Assembly: GCF_002930645.1 (NCBI RefSeq)
Contig: NZ_PSNW01000008.1
Location: 174,185-238,184 of the forward strand
From: Solimonas fluminis
Lineage (GTDB): Bacteria > Pseudomonadota > Gammaproteobacteria > Nevskiales > Nevskiaceae
DNA length: 64,000 nucleotides
Reading direction: 5' to 3'
This document shows, in pieces, positions 1 to 8,441 of this stretch. The translations under genes and the position numbers were made by a program. Each line of letters begins with the position of its first letter. The first letter of the stretch is position 1. The notes under the pieces are model-generated. The model ran no database searches. It was not told where the DNA came from and worked only from the letters and a program-made list of their open reading frames with translations.

Positions 1-362
<362 letters not shown>

Positions 363-399
363 CACGGGCTTTTCTGCAATGTCAACTGGCTTTGCAGGC

Positions 400-430
400 T
401 TGTGTTTTTGCCGCAACGCACCACTACAAT
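400..430 (+). promoter_or_regulatory. possible acpP promoter
   Basis: The fabG-acpP gap (363-471) holds TACAAT at 425-430 with a weak -35-like TTGTGT at 400-405 (19-base spacing), about 40 bases before the acpP start. A separate acpP promoter is common because ACP is needed in large amounts. The -35 match is poor, so this is tentative. A clear AGGAG lies seven bases before the acpP ATG. Confidence 0.35.
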
Positions 431-471
431 ACGCCGTCTCTCAAACAAACAGATTTACCCAGGAGTGATGC

Positions 472-714
472 ATGAGCACGTTGGAAGAGAAAGTAAAGAA
501 GATCATCGCTGAGCAGCTGTCGGTCAGCGAAGATCAGATCACCCCCACCGCCTCTTTCGTCGAGGACCTGGGTGCCGACTCGCTGGACACCGTCGAGCTG
601 GTGATGGCGCTGGAAGAAGAATTCGAAATCGACATCCCGGACGAGGAAGCCGAGAAGATCGTCACCTTCCAGGACGTCCTGAACTACATCAAGGCCCACA
701 CCCAGCAGGGTTGA
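472..714 (+). CDS. acpP: acyl carrier protein AcpP
   Basis: Carries growing acyl chains on a 4'-phosphopantetheine arm during fatty acid synthesis. The protein has 80 residues, the usual size, is highly acidic, and has the [10 protein letters not shown] motif; Ser37 is the attachment site. The ATG at 472 follows an AGGAG. It sits between fabG and fabF as in most gammaproteobacteria. Identification is essentially certain. Confidence 0.98.
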   Translation: MSTLEEKVKKIIAEQLSVSEDQITPTASFVEDLGADSLDTVELVMALEEEFEIDIPDEEAEKIVTFQDVLNYIKAHTQQG

Positions 715-762
715 TGGCGCCGGGTACACCCCGCAAAAGAAACCCCCAAGCAGGAATCCTCT

Positions 763-2004
763 ATGAGCCGCAGACGCGTCGTCGTCACCGGCCTGGGCAT
801 CGTCTCGCCCGTCGGCAACACGATTGATAGCGCATGGGAAGCGATCCTGGCCGGAAGGTCGGGCATCGGCCCCATCGAGTACTACGACGTGTCGGCCTAT
901 ACGACCCGCTTCGGGGGCATGATCCGGAACTTTCGGGCCGAGGATTTCCTCGGCCCGAAGGAAGTCCGCCGCACCGACCCCTTCATCCACTACGGCGTCG
1001 CTGCCGCCAAGCAGGCCGTGAAGGACTCGGGGCTGGAGATCACGGATGCCAACCGTGAGCGGATCGGCATCTGCATCGGCTCGGGCATCGGCGGCATCGG
1101 CAGCATCGAGGCCGAGTGCGCCACGCTGCACAAGTCGGGGCCCAAGCGGGTCTCGCCGTTCTTCGTTCCCTCGTCGATCATCAACATGATCTCGGGGTAT
1201 GTCTCGATCGACCTCGGCATCACCGGGCCGAACCTCGCCACGGTCACCGCCTGCACGACGGCGACCCACGCGATCGGCATCGGCGCCCGCCTGATCCAGG
1301 CCGGCGATGCCGATGTCTTCATCGTCGGCGCCGGCGAAGCCGGCTCCGCCCCCGCAGGCCTCGCCGGCTTCTGCCAGGCCCGCGCCCTGTCCACACGCAA
1401 CGACGATCCGACCCGTGCCAGCCGGCCCTGGGACAAGGACCGCGACGGCTTCGTGCTCGGCGACGGTGCCGGCGTGCTGGTCCTGGAGGACCTGGAGCAT
1501 GCCAAGGCCCGCGGCGCGAAGATCTATGCCGAGTTCATCGGCTTCGGCATGTCGGGCGACGCCTTCCACATCACGCTGCCGCCGGAAGACGGCAACGGCG
1601 CGCGCCGCTGCATGCAGGCCTGCCTGCGCAATGCCGGCCTGAACCCGGAAGACGTCCAGTACGTCAACGCCCACGGCACCTCGACCCCGGCCGGCGACAT
1701 CGCCGAGACGCTGGCGGTGAAGGGCGCCTTCGGCGACCACGCCTACAAGCTGGCCGTGTCCTCGACCAAGTCGATGACCGGACACCTGCTGGGCGCCGCC
1801 GGCGGCATCGAGGCGATCTTCAGCGTGCTGGCCCTGCGCGACCAGGTCATCCCGCCGACGATCAACCTCGAGAATCCCAGCGAAGGTTGCGACCTGGATT
1901 ACGTGCCGCACACGGCGCGTCAGGCCAAGCTGGAGGTGGCGATCTCCAATTCCTTCGGCTTCGGCGGTACCAACGGCACCGTGGCGTTCAGGCGTTTCGC
2001 CTGA
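763..2004 (+). CDS. fabF: 3-oxoacyl-ACP synthase II FabF
   Basis: Condensing enzyme that elongates acyl-ACP with malonyl-ACP in the cytoplasm. The 413 residues match the FabF length. The Cys-His-His triad is visible: Cys164 in VTACTTATH, His304 in NAHGTSTP and His341 in SMTGHLLGAAG, at nearly the same positions as in E. coli FabF. The C-terminal SNSFGFGGTN motif is present. An AGGAA ribosome site precedes the ATG. The gene is cotranscribable with acpP upstream and pabB downstream (31-base gap). Confidence 0.97.
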   Translation: MSRRRVVVTGLGIVSPVGNTIDSAWEAILAGRSGIGPIEYYDVSAYTTRFGGMIRNFRAEDFLGPKEVRRTDPFIHYGVAAAKQAVKDSGLEITDANRERIGICIGSGIGGIGSIEAECATLHKSGPKRVSPFFVPSSIINMISGYVSIDLGITGPNLATVTACTTATHAIGIGARLIQAGDADVFIVGAGEAGSAPAGLAGFCQARALSTRNDDPTRASRPWDKDRDGFVLGDGAGVLVLEDLEHAKARGAKIYAEFIGFGMSGDAFHITLPPEDGNGARRCMQACLRNAGLNPEDVQYVNAHGTSTPAGDIAETLAVKGAFGDHAYKLAVSSTKSMTGHLLGAAGGIEAIFSVLALRDQVIPPTINLENPSEGCDLDYVPHTARQAKLEVAISNSFGFGGTNGTVAFRRFA

Positions 2005-2035
2005 CGCGGAACGGGATGGCGTACACTCCGCGCGC

Positions 2036-3364
2036 ATGAGTTTGCGCGCTGAAATCGCTGGTTCCATTGACCTTTTCGAAGTGCACCGGCAGGCGCCGGA
2101 GCGCTATCCCTTCCTGCTGCAGAGCGTCGCCGGGCACCCCCAGTCCGGCCGCTACGACATCCTCTTCGCCTTTCCCGGTCGCAGCCTCGCGGCCCAAGCC
2201 GCGGCGGGCGGCGATTTCTTCGGCGAACTGTCCCGATCGATCCGCGAGGAAGCCGCGTTTTCCGCGGCGCCCGAACTGCCGTTCTGCGGCGGCTGGTTCC
2301 TGCTGCTGGGCTACGAGGCGGCGCGCTTCGTGGAGCCCAGCCTGCGCCTGCCGGGCTCGCCGCACCGGCTGCCCGACGCGTTGGCCGTGCGCTGCACGGC
2401 GGCGGCCATCCACGATCGCGAGCGCGGTGTCACGACGCTGCTGGCCGAGCGCGACCCGGCACAGCTGGAGCAATTGCGCCGGGATGTGGATAAGTACTTT
2501 AACAATGATCTACAAGACATTGATTTAAAATTGATATCGTCTGTGGAAGAAGATCCGGAGGAGCGCTTCCTGGAGGGCGTCCGGCGCATCCTGGACTATC
2601 TCCAGGCCGGAGATATCTTCCAGGCCAACCTGTCCCGCGCCTGGCGTGCACAGCTGGCGCCCGGCCGCGGCTACGTGGACCTCTACCGCAGCCTGCGGCG
2701 CCGCAATCCGGCGCCCTTCGCGGGCCTGGCCTGCTGGGGCGGCAGCGCGGTGCTGAGCTCCTCGCCGGAGCGCCTGGTGCAGATCGACGCCGGCTGGGCG
2801 CAGACCCGGCCCATCGCCGGGACCCGGCCCCGCAGCGCCTCCGCCGCGGAGGACGAGCGGCTCAAGCAGGGCCTGATCGGCAACCTCAAGGAGCGCGCCG
2901 AGCATGTCATGCTGATCGACCTGGAGCGCAACGACCTGGGCCGTGTCTGCGAGCCCGGCAGTGTCGAGGTCAGCGAGCTGATGACGATCGAGAGCTACGC
3001 CCACGTGCACCATATCGTCTCCAACGTGCGCGGGCGGCTACGCGCCGGCCTGGGGCCGGCCGAGGTGCTGCGGGCGGTCTTTCCGGGCGGCACGATCACT
3101 GGCTGCCCCAAGGTGCGGGCCATGGAGATCATCGCGGAACTGGAAGGGGTGGGGCGCGGGCCCTACACCGGTGCGATGGGCTATCTCTCGCATGGCGGGC
3201 GGCTGGACACCAACATCCTGATCCGCAGCCTGGTCTGCGAGGGCGACCGCGTCAGCTTCCGCACCGGCGCCGGTATCGTCGCCGACTCGAAGCCGGAGGC
3301 GGAGCTGGCGGAAACACGCGCCAAGGCACGCGGTCTGCTGCTGGCTTTGGGAGCCGCGGCATGA
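2036..3364 (+). CDS. pabB: aminodeoxychorismate synthase component I-like (PabB)
   Basis: Chorismate-utilising enzyme expected to make 4-amino-4-deoxychorismate for folate synthesis, with an amidotransferase partner (PabA) not seen here. The 442 residues contain the chorismate-binding C-terminal domain (about 175-440) with GDIFQANLSR, HVMLIDLERNDLGRV, FPGGTITGCPK and TGAGIVADSKPE. The adjoining, overlapping pabC supports PabB over TrpE. However, the residue that is Lys in the PIKGT motif of classical PabB is Ala261 here (PIAGT), as in anthranilate synthase. A short AT-rich patch (about 2486-2560) encodes the linker before the catalytic domain. Confidence 0.85.
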   Translation: MSLRAEIAGSIDLFEVHRQAPERYPFLLQSVAGHPQSGRYDILFAFPGRSLAAQAAAGGDFFGELSRSIREEAAFSAAPELPFCGGWFLLLGYEAARFVEPSLRLPGSPHRLPDALAVRCTAAAIHDRERGVTTLLAERDPAQLEQLRRDVDKYFNNDLQDIDLKLISSVEEDPEERFLEGVRRILDYLQAGDIFQANLSRAWRAQLAPGRGYVDLYRSLRRRNPAPFAGLACWGGSAVLSSSPERLVQIDAGWAQTRPIAGTRPRSASAAEDERLKQGLIGNLKERAEHVMLIDLERNDLGRVCEPGSVEVSELMTIESYAHVHHIVSNVRGRLRAGLGPAEVLRAVFPGGTITGCPKVRAMEIIAELEGVGRGPYTGAMGYLSHGGRLDTNILIRSLVCEGDRVSFRTGAGIVADSKPEAELAETRAKARGLLLALGAAA

Positions 3365-4179
3365 ACGGCGCCTTGTACAACGGCGCCGGCAGCAGCGACG
3401 AAGTGCTGCTGTCACGCGGCCTGCACTACGGCGACGGCGTGTTCCGCACCATGCTGCTGTGGCAGGGCGCGGTGCCGGACCTGCGGCGCCAGCTGGACGT
3501 CCTGGAGCGCGACGCGGCGCGCCTGGCCCTGTTGCCGCCGCCGCGGGAGGTGCTGGAGAAGGAGATCGCCTCGCTCTGCGCCGACGAGGAGGCCGGCGTG
3601 GTCAAGCTGATCCTCAGCCGCCGCGCCGGGGGGCGCGGCTACCGGCCCGCGGGCGACGGCTGCGACCGCCTGCTGCTGCGCCTGCCGGCGCCGAAGTATC
3701 CGGCCGCCCACTGGGAACAGGGCATTCGCTGCGGACTCAGCCCCGTGCGGCTCGCCGACCAGCCGCTGCTGGCGGGCATCAAGCACCTGAACCGCCTGGA
3801 GCAGGTCCTGGCCAGCCGCGACTGGCCGGAAGGTGCCGAAGAACTGTTCGTGTGCGATGCTCGGGGGCTGGTGGTCTCCGGCACCCGCAGCAACCTGTTC
3901 AGCATGTCGGAAGGATGCCTGCGGACCTCACCGCTGGAACGCTGCGGCATCCGCGGCATGATGCGCGAAAAGATCCTGGAGCTGGCCGAGCAACTGCAGA
4001 TTCCCGTGTACTTCGATGAACCCACTCCCGACCTGCTGCGGCAGGCGGACGAAATCTTCGTCAGCAACAGCCTGATCGGCCTCTGGCCGGTGCGGGACTT
4101 CGACGGCACGGCGCTGGCGGCGCCGGGCCCGCTGACACGGCGGCTGGCTGCCGCCCTCAACCATCCGAAAATGCTCTGA
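3361..4179 (+). CDS. pabC: aminodeoxychorismate lyase PabC
   Basis: PLP-dependent class IV aminotransferase-fold lyase that releases pyruvate from aminodeoxychorismate to give p-aminobenzoate. The 272 residues include the PLP-lysine region IKHLNRLEQ and the SNLF segment. The start ATG overlaps the pabB stop by four bases, implying translational coupling. The acidic residue usual in the EGxxSNLF motif of the family is replaced (VVSGTRSNLF), so the active-site geometry may differ slightly. Next in line is mltG, as in Pseudomonas-type clusters. Confidence 0.9.
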   Translation: MNGALYNGAGSSDEVLLSRGLHYGDGVFRTMLLWQGAVPDLRRQLDVLERDAARLALLPPPREVLEKEIASLCADEEAGVVKLILSRRAGGRGYRPAGDGCDRLLLRLPAPKYPAAHWEQGIRCGLSPVRLADQPLLAGIKHLNRLEQVLASRDWPEGAEELFVCDARGLVVSGTRSNLFSMSEGCLRTSPLERCGIRGMMREKILELAEQLQIPVYFDEPTPDLLRQADEIFVSNSLIGLWPVRDFDGTALAAPGPLTRRLAAALNHPKML

Positions 4180-5180
4180 TGCGTACCTTCTTCGCGCTGC
4201 TGCTGCTGCTCCTGGCCGGTTCGGGAGCCGTCGGCTGGGACGCCAGCCGCCTGCTGCAGGCCCCGCTGCCGCTGTCGCGGACCGAATCGCTGGAGATCGC
4301 GCCGGGCAGTTCGCTGACCACGGCGCTGAACGGCTTGCAGGAGCGCGGCATCGTGCAGCCCCAGCGCCTGGCCCTGTACCTGCGGCTCTACGCCCGCTTC
4401 ACCGGTGTCTCCGGCCAGATCAAGGCCGGCGAGTACGCGCTGCAGCCGGGCCTGAATCCGCTGGACCTGCTGGCGCTGATGGTGGAGGGCAAGACGCGCC
4501 TGCACGAACTGCGCCTGACCGAGGGCTGGACCTTCGCCCAGGCCGTGAAGCTGATGCGAGCGCATCCGGCGATCCGCCAGACGCGGCCCGAGGCCACGTC
4601 CGAGGAGCTGATGGCGGCGATCGGCCGCGCGGGGGTGCATCCGGAAGGCCGCCTGTTCCCGGACACCTATCGCTTCCCCAAGGGGACGACCGACATCGAC
4701 TTCCTGCGCCGCGCCGCCGATGCGCTGGACAAGGCGCTGGCGCAGGAATGGGAGACGCGCGAAGCGGACCTGCCCTACGCCACGCCGGAAGAGGCGCTGA
4801 CGATGGCCTCGATCATCGAGAAGGAAACCGGTGCCGCCTTCGAGCGCCCGCAGATCGGCGGGGTGTTCGTGCGCCGCCTGCGCATGGGCATACGCCTGCA
4901 GACCGATCCGACGATCATCTACGGGCTGGGCGAGGGCTTCGACGGCAACATCCGCAAGGCGGACCTGCTGGCCGACAATCCCTACAACAGCTATACCCGC
5001 GACGGCTTGCCGCCGTCGCCGATCTGCCTGCCCAGCCGCGCGGCGATCAATGCCGCGCTGCATCCGGCGCCGGGCACCGCCATCTTCTTCGTGTCCAAGG
5101 GCGATGGCACGCACCAGTTCTCCGACACGCTGGCCGAGCACGAGGCCGCGGTGCGCCGCTACCAGCTGGGGCGCCCATGA
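4179..5180 (+). CDS. mltG: endolytic murein transglycosylase MltG
   Basis: Inner-membrane lytic transglycosylase thought to cut nascent glycan strands and set their length. The 333 residues start with a hydrophobic anchor (residues 2-18), followed by a LysM-like region and the YceG domain. The catalytic Glu lies in MASIIEKETG, and the conserved NPYNSYTRDGLPPSPI block is intact, as is the C-terminal THQFSDTLAEH motif. The start overlaps the pabC stop by one base and the end overlaps tmk by four, so the run reads as one operon. Confidence 0.96.
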   Translation: MRTFFALLLLLLAGSGAVGWDASRLLQAPLPLSRTESLEIAPGSSLTTALNGLQERGIVQPQRLALYLRLYARFTGVSGQIKAGEYALQPGLNPLDLLALMVEGKTRLHELRLTEGWTFAQAVKLMRAHPAIRQTRPEATSEELMAAIGRAGVHPEGRLFPDTYRFPKGTTDIDFLRRAADALDKALAQEWETREADLPYATPEEALTMASIIEKETGAAFERPQIGGVFVRRLRMGIRLQTDPTIIYGLGEGFDGNIRKADLLADNPYNSYTRDGLPPSPICLPSRAAINAALHPAPGTAIFFVSKGDGTHQFSDTLAEHEAAVRRYQLGRP

Positions 5181-5797
5181 GCCGCGGCCGCTTCATCACG
5201 CTGGAAGGCGGCGAGGGTGCGGGCAAATCCACCCACGCCGCCGCCATCCGCGACTGGCTGCAGGCACGCGGCCGCGAGGTCGTGCTGACCCGCGAGCCCG
5301 GCGGCTCGCCGCTGGCCGAGGAGATCCGCCGCGTGGTGCTGCAGCCCTGGGCCGAGGGCGTGGGCGCCGAGAGCGAGGTGCTGCTGATGTTCGCGGCGCG
5401 CGCCGCGCACCTCAAGGCCACGGTGCTGCCGGCACTGGCGGCGGGCAGGGACGTGGTCTGCGACCGCTTCATCGACTCTTCCTACGCCTACCAGGGCGCC
5501 GGCAAGGGCCTGGGCGAGCAGCATATCGCCGCACTGGAAAGACTGGTCCTCGGGGACTTCCGCGCCGACCTGACCCTGGTGTTCGACCTGCCGCCGGAAC
5601 AGGGCCTGGCACGCGCGCGCGGACGCGGCGAAGTCAACCGCTTCGAGGACGAGTCGCTGGCCTACATGGGACGCGTGCGCGAGTGCTTCCTGCGCCGCGC
5701 GGCGGCGGACCCTCGACGCTGCGTGGTGATCGATGCGGCACCGCCGCTCGAGCGGGTGCGCGAGTCGCTGCATGCCGTGCTGGAGGGCCGCCTGTGA
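5177..5797 (+). CDS. tmk: thymidylate kinase
   Basis: Phosphorylates dTMP to dTDP with ATP. The protein has 206 residues. The ATG at 5177 overlaps the mltG stop; no other start gives a normal N-terminus. The P-loop GGEGAGKST lies at about residues 10-18, the DR(F/Y) motif is CDRFIDSSYAYQG, and a LID-like RARGRGEVNRFE follows. It overlaps holB by four bases (GTGA). The tmk-holB pair is a conserved arrangement. Confidence 0.96.
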   Translation: MSRGRFITLEGGEGAGKSTHAAAIRDWLQARGREVVLTREPGGSPLAEEIRRVVLQPWAEGVGAESEVLLMFAARAAHLKATVLPALAAGRDVVCDRFIDSSYAYQGAGKGLGEQHIAALERLVLGDFRADLTLVFDLPPEQGLARARGRGEVNRFEDESLAYMGRVRECFLRRAAADPRRCVVIDAAPPLERVRESLHAVLEGRL

Positions 5798-6810
5798 GCG
5801 CGATGGCGCAGCCGCTGCCCTGGCAGAAGGAACTCTGGCTGGACGTCAGCGCCCTGGTGCTGCAGAACCGCCTGGCGCATGCGCTGCTGCTGACGGGGCC
5901 CCAGGGCGTGGGCCGCCGGACCTTCGCCCGCGCGCTGACCGCCTTCCTGCTCTGCGAGCAGCGTTCGGGCTATGCCTGCGGCCAGTGCCGCAGCTGCCAA
6001 CAGCTCGCGGCGGGCAACCACCCCAACGCGCTGCTGCTGAGCCGGGAGGGCCTGCACGGCCTGGCCCTGACCCCCAGCGGCCGCCACGACCAGGGCCTGG
6101 CGCACTGGACTCCCGACAAGGACAGCAAGAAGCGCGACATCGCCGCCGACGCGGTACGCAAGATGATCGAGATGCTGTCGCTGTCCACGCACTACCACGG
6201 CTCGCGCGTGGTGGTGTTCGATCCCGCCGAGGCGCTCAACGAAGCCAGCCTCAACTCGTTGCTCAAGACCATCGAGGAGCCGCCGCCGGGAACGCACCTG
6301 CTGCTGGTCTCCGAGCGTCCGCAGGCCCTCAAGGCGACGCTGCGCAGCCGCTGCCAGCGCCTGCGCTTCGCCACGCCCGCGCAGGACCAGGCGCTGGAGT
6401 GGCTGCGTGCGCGCAAGCCCAAGGCCGATGCGGCGCTGTTGCAGGAGGCGCGCGGCGCGCCGCTGCGGGCGCTGGAACTGGACGAGTCCGACGAGCGCGC
6501 GCGGGCGCGCGACTGGTCGGAGCTGCTGGCCGGCGTGCTGCAGCTCAAGCAGGAGCCGATCGCCGCGGCGCAGCGCATCGGCAAGGACGACGCCGGTGCC
6601 TTCCTGGCCTGGCTGCTGGGCTGGCTGACCGGGGCGCTGAGGCAGGCCCTGGGCGGCAGCGGCCTGCTGCCGCCGCCGGAGCTGCACCGCCTGATCCAGG
6701 AGGCCACCGACGCCCGCCGGCGCCTGGAGGGCAACGCCAACCCGCAGATGCTGCTGGAAGCCCTGCTGGTGCTGGCCTCGCGCCAGGCCCGCGCGCAGCG
6801 GCGCACCTGA
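5794..6810 (+). CDS. holB: DNA polymerase III subunit delta'
   Basis: Clamp-loader subunit of the replicative polymerase. The chosen GTG at 5794 overlaps the tmk stop; an in-frame ATG lies at 5803. The 338 residues include a P-loop remnant GPQGVGRRT in which the usual Lys is Arg, consistent with delta' not hydrolysing ATP. The zinc-binding cysteines (CEQRSGYACGQCRSC) and the NSLLKTIEEPPPGT motif leading to the SRCQ arginine-finger region are present. It lies directly before pilZ, the standard gammaproteobacterial order. Confidence 0.94.
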   Translation: MSAMAQPLPWQKELWLDVSALVLQNRLAHALLLTGPQGVGRRTFARALTAFLLCEQRSGYACGQCRSCQQLAAGNHPNALLLSREGLHGLALTPSGRHDQGLAHWTPDKDSKKRDIAADAVRKMIEMLSLSTHYHGSRVVVFDPAEALNEASLNSLLKTIEEPPPGTHLLLVSERPQALKATLRSRCQRLRFATPAQDQALEWLRARKPKADAALLQEARGAPLRALELDESDERARARDWSELLAGVLQLKQEPIAAAQRIGKDDAGAFLAWLLGWLTGALRQALGGSGLLPPPELHRLIQEATDARRRLEGNANPQMLLEALLVLASRQARAQRRT

Positions 6811-6859
6811 CGGGCAAATCAGGTACATTGGCCGCATACCGACAACGAGGAGGGGGAGT

Positions 6860-7225
6860 GTGAGTACACCGGCACCACGTCCAGGCGGCGCCCAGCCCGG
6901 CATCCTGACCTTGAACATCAAGGACAAGTCGGCGCTGTACGTGGCGTACATGCCGTTCGTGAAGAACGGCGGGCTGTTCATTCCGACGAACAAGGAATAC
7001 CGGCTCGGCGACGAGGTGTTCATCCTGCTGACGCTGATGGACGGCGCCGAGCGCCTGCCCGTTGCAGGCAAGGTGGTCTGGGTGACGCCGCGCGGCGCGC
7101 AGAACAAGCGCCTGCAGGGCATCGGCGTGCAGTTCAGCACGCAGGACGGAGGCACCACGCAGAAGAAGATCGAGACGCTGCTGGCAGGCGCCCTGGGGGC
7201 CGACCGCCCCACGCACACGATGTAG
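6860..7225 (+). CDS. pilZ: PilZ-domain type IV pilus protein
   Basis: A 121-residue single PilZ domain downstream of holB, the position of the original pilZ needed for type IV pilus biogenesis in Pseudomonas and Xanthomonas. The sequence runs from GILTLNIKDKSALYVAYMPF through the NGGLFIPTNK turn to VWVTPRGAQNKRLQGIGVQF. The RxxxR and D/NxSxxG residues that bind c-di-GMP in other PilZ proteins are not seen, as in canonical PilZ. The GTG start at 6860 follows a GGAGGGGG ribosome site. The gene ends just before a strong terminator. Confidence 0.92.
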   Translation: MSTPAPRPGGAQPGILTLNIKDKSALYVAYMPFVKNGGLFIPTNKEYRLGDEVFILLTLMDGAERLPVAGKVVWVTPRGAQNKRLQGIGVQFSTQDGGTTQKKIETLLAGALGADRPTHTM

Positions 7226-7240
7226 GGCCGCCCCCTGCCG

Positions 7241-7280
7241 CAACGCAAAAGCCCTCCGCGAAGGAGGGCTTTTTGCGTTG
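7241..7280. terminator. bidirectional rho-independent terminator
   Basis: A near-perfect hairpin with GCCCTCC / GGAGGGC at its core, flanked by AAAA on the left and TTTTT on the right; the outer CAACGC / GCGTTG also pairs. It lies between the convergent pilZ operon (plus) and the cyclic-nucleotide/rhodanese gene (minus), so it can end transcription from both sides. Confidence 0.93.
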
Positions 7281-7296
7281 CGGCGACGGACGGGGC

Positions 7297-8352
7297 TCAG
7301 GCAGCGGCCGGCGGCGGAATGCCCTTGTCCAGCACGTAGGCGTCGTAGCCCTTCTGGGTCAGGATGAATACCGCCACCGAGCTGCGGCGGCCGGTGTCGC
7401 AGCAGACGATCCAGGTGGTCTTGGGATCGACCAGGGTCAGCTTCATGCGCAGCATGTACAGCGGCAGGTTGAGGCTGTCGGGCAGGCTGTGGGCCTGGAA
7501 TTCGCTGGGCAGGCGCACATCCAGGTACTTGGCCTGGCCGCTGGCCACCAGCTTCTGCGCCTCCGCCAGGCTGATCTTGCGCGCCAGCGGCTCGTTCAGC
7601 AGCTTGCGGAAGTCGTCCTTGGACAGGCGCATCAGGCTGCCGCGGGTCAGGGCCGTAACCGTGGCGTTGCGCTTGGCGTCGGAGATCAGTGCCTCCTCGC
7701 CGAAGCAGGATCCGGTTTCCAGCTCCGCCAAGCGCACGGCCTTCTGGTTGGGCTGCTCGCGGGTCACCATGCAGCGGCCCGACATGATGACGTAGAAGAA
7801 GTCGCCGTCGTCGCCCTGCTTGACCACGACCTGGCCGGGCTCGACCTTGACCTCCTGCATGCGCATGAACATCGCCTGCAGGTTGGACGGCGGAATCATC
7901 TGGAACGTGCGCATCTGCAGCAGCTTGGCCATCCAGTCGTCGCCGGATGCGCTGTCGCCGGTCTGCAGCTCCCCGACCTCGAAGCTGCCGGTCTGGTCCC
8001 AGGTGAGCATCACGTCGAGCAGGCCGGCGTCCACGGTGAAGTACTGCACCGGTCCGTTGCAGCGGGCGGAGACCTTGCGCGGCGACTGGTGCGCCACGCG
8101 GTGGTGGGCGGTGGGATCGCCGGCGCGCAGGCGGGCGATCGGCTTGCCGCTGGCGTCTTCCAGGTGCAGCTCGCCGCTGATCAGGAAGATCGCGTTGGTG
8201 GCCGAATCGCCGATCTTGAACAGGTAATCGCCGGAACGGCCGGTGGTCACCACGGCCTTCTTGGCCAGGTCCGCGCGGCTCTCCGGCCGCAGTGCATTCA
8301 GCGGCACGTAGTTCGCGAAGACGGCGGGGTCGATGGCCGTGCCCGTACTCAT
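7297..8352 (-). CDS. cyclic-nucleotide-binding and rhodanese domain protein
   Basis: A 351-residue cytoplasmic protein with three apparent domains: a divergent cyclic-nucleotide-binding fold (about 15-120), a better-conserved one (about 135-250, with GDFFYVIMSGRC and the phosphate-cassette-like GSCFGEEALISDAKRNATV) and a C-terminal rhodanese domain (about 262-345, YLDVRLPSEF). The rhodanese loop CDTGRRS keeps the catalytic Cys, so sulfur transfer is possible. No DNA-binding HTH is seen, so it is not a Crp-type regulator. Ligand and substrate are unknown. It is a single gene, convergent with pilZ and 89 bases downstream of treY on the same strand. Confidence 0.85.
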   Translation of the reverse strand: MSTGTAIDPAVFANYVPLNALRPESRADLAKKAVVTTGRSGDYLFKIGDSATNAIFLISGELHLEDASGKPIARLRAGDPTAHHRVAHQSPRKVSARCNGPVQYFTVDAGLLDVMLTWDQTGSFEVGELQTGDSASGDDWMAKLLQMRTFQMIPPSNLQAMFMRMQEVKVEPGQVVVKQGDDGDFFYVIMSGRCMVTREQPNQKAVRLAELETGSCFGEEALISDAKRNATVTALTRGSLMRLSKDDFRKLLNEPLARKISLAEAQKLVASGQAKYLDVRLPSEFQAHSLPDSLNLPLYMLRMKLTLVDPKTTWIVCCDTGRRSSVAVFILTQKGYDAYVLDKGIPPPAAA

Positions 8353-8441
8353 GGACGTATCAGGATGGTCGGTTTTATGGGTCGTTATGGGGCAATGCTA
8401 GCACGCAGCCCCCCTGTGACAATGTTTTGACCGGGCGGCCG

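Noticed and set aside
424..2067. 547-codon open frame on the minus strand across acpP and fabF
   Set aside because: It is antisense to well-identified genes and follows from high GC content; no recognisable domain.
7273..8430. 385-codon plus-strand open frame opposite the cyclic-nucleotide/rhodanese gene
   Set aside because: The minus-strand protein has clear domains; the plus frame is His/Gln-rich shadow.
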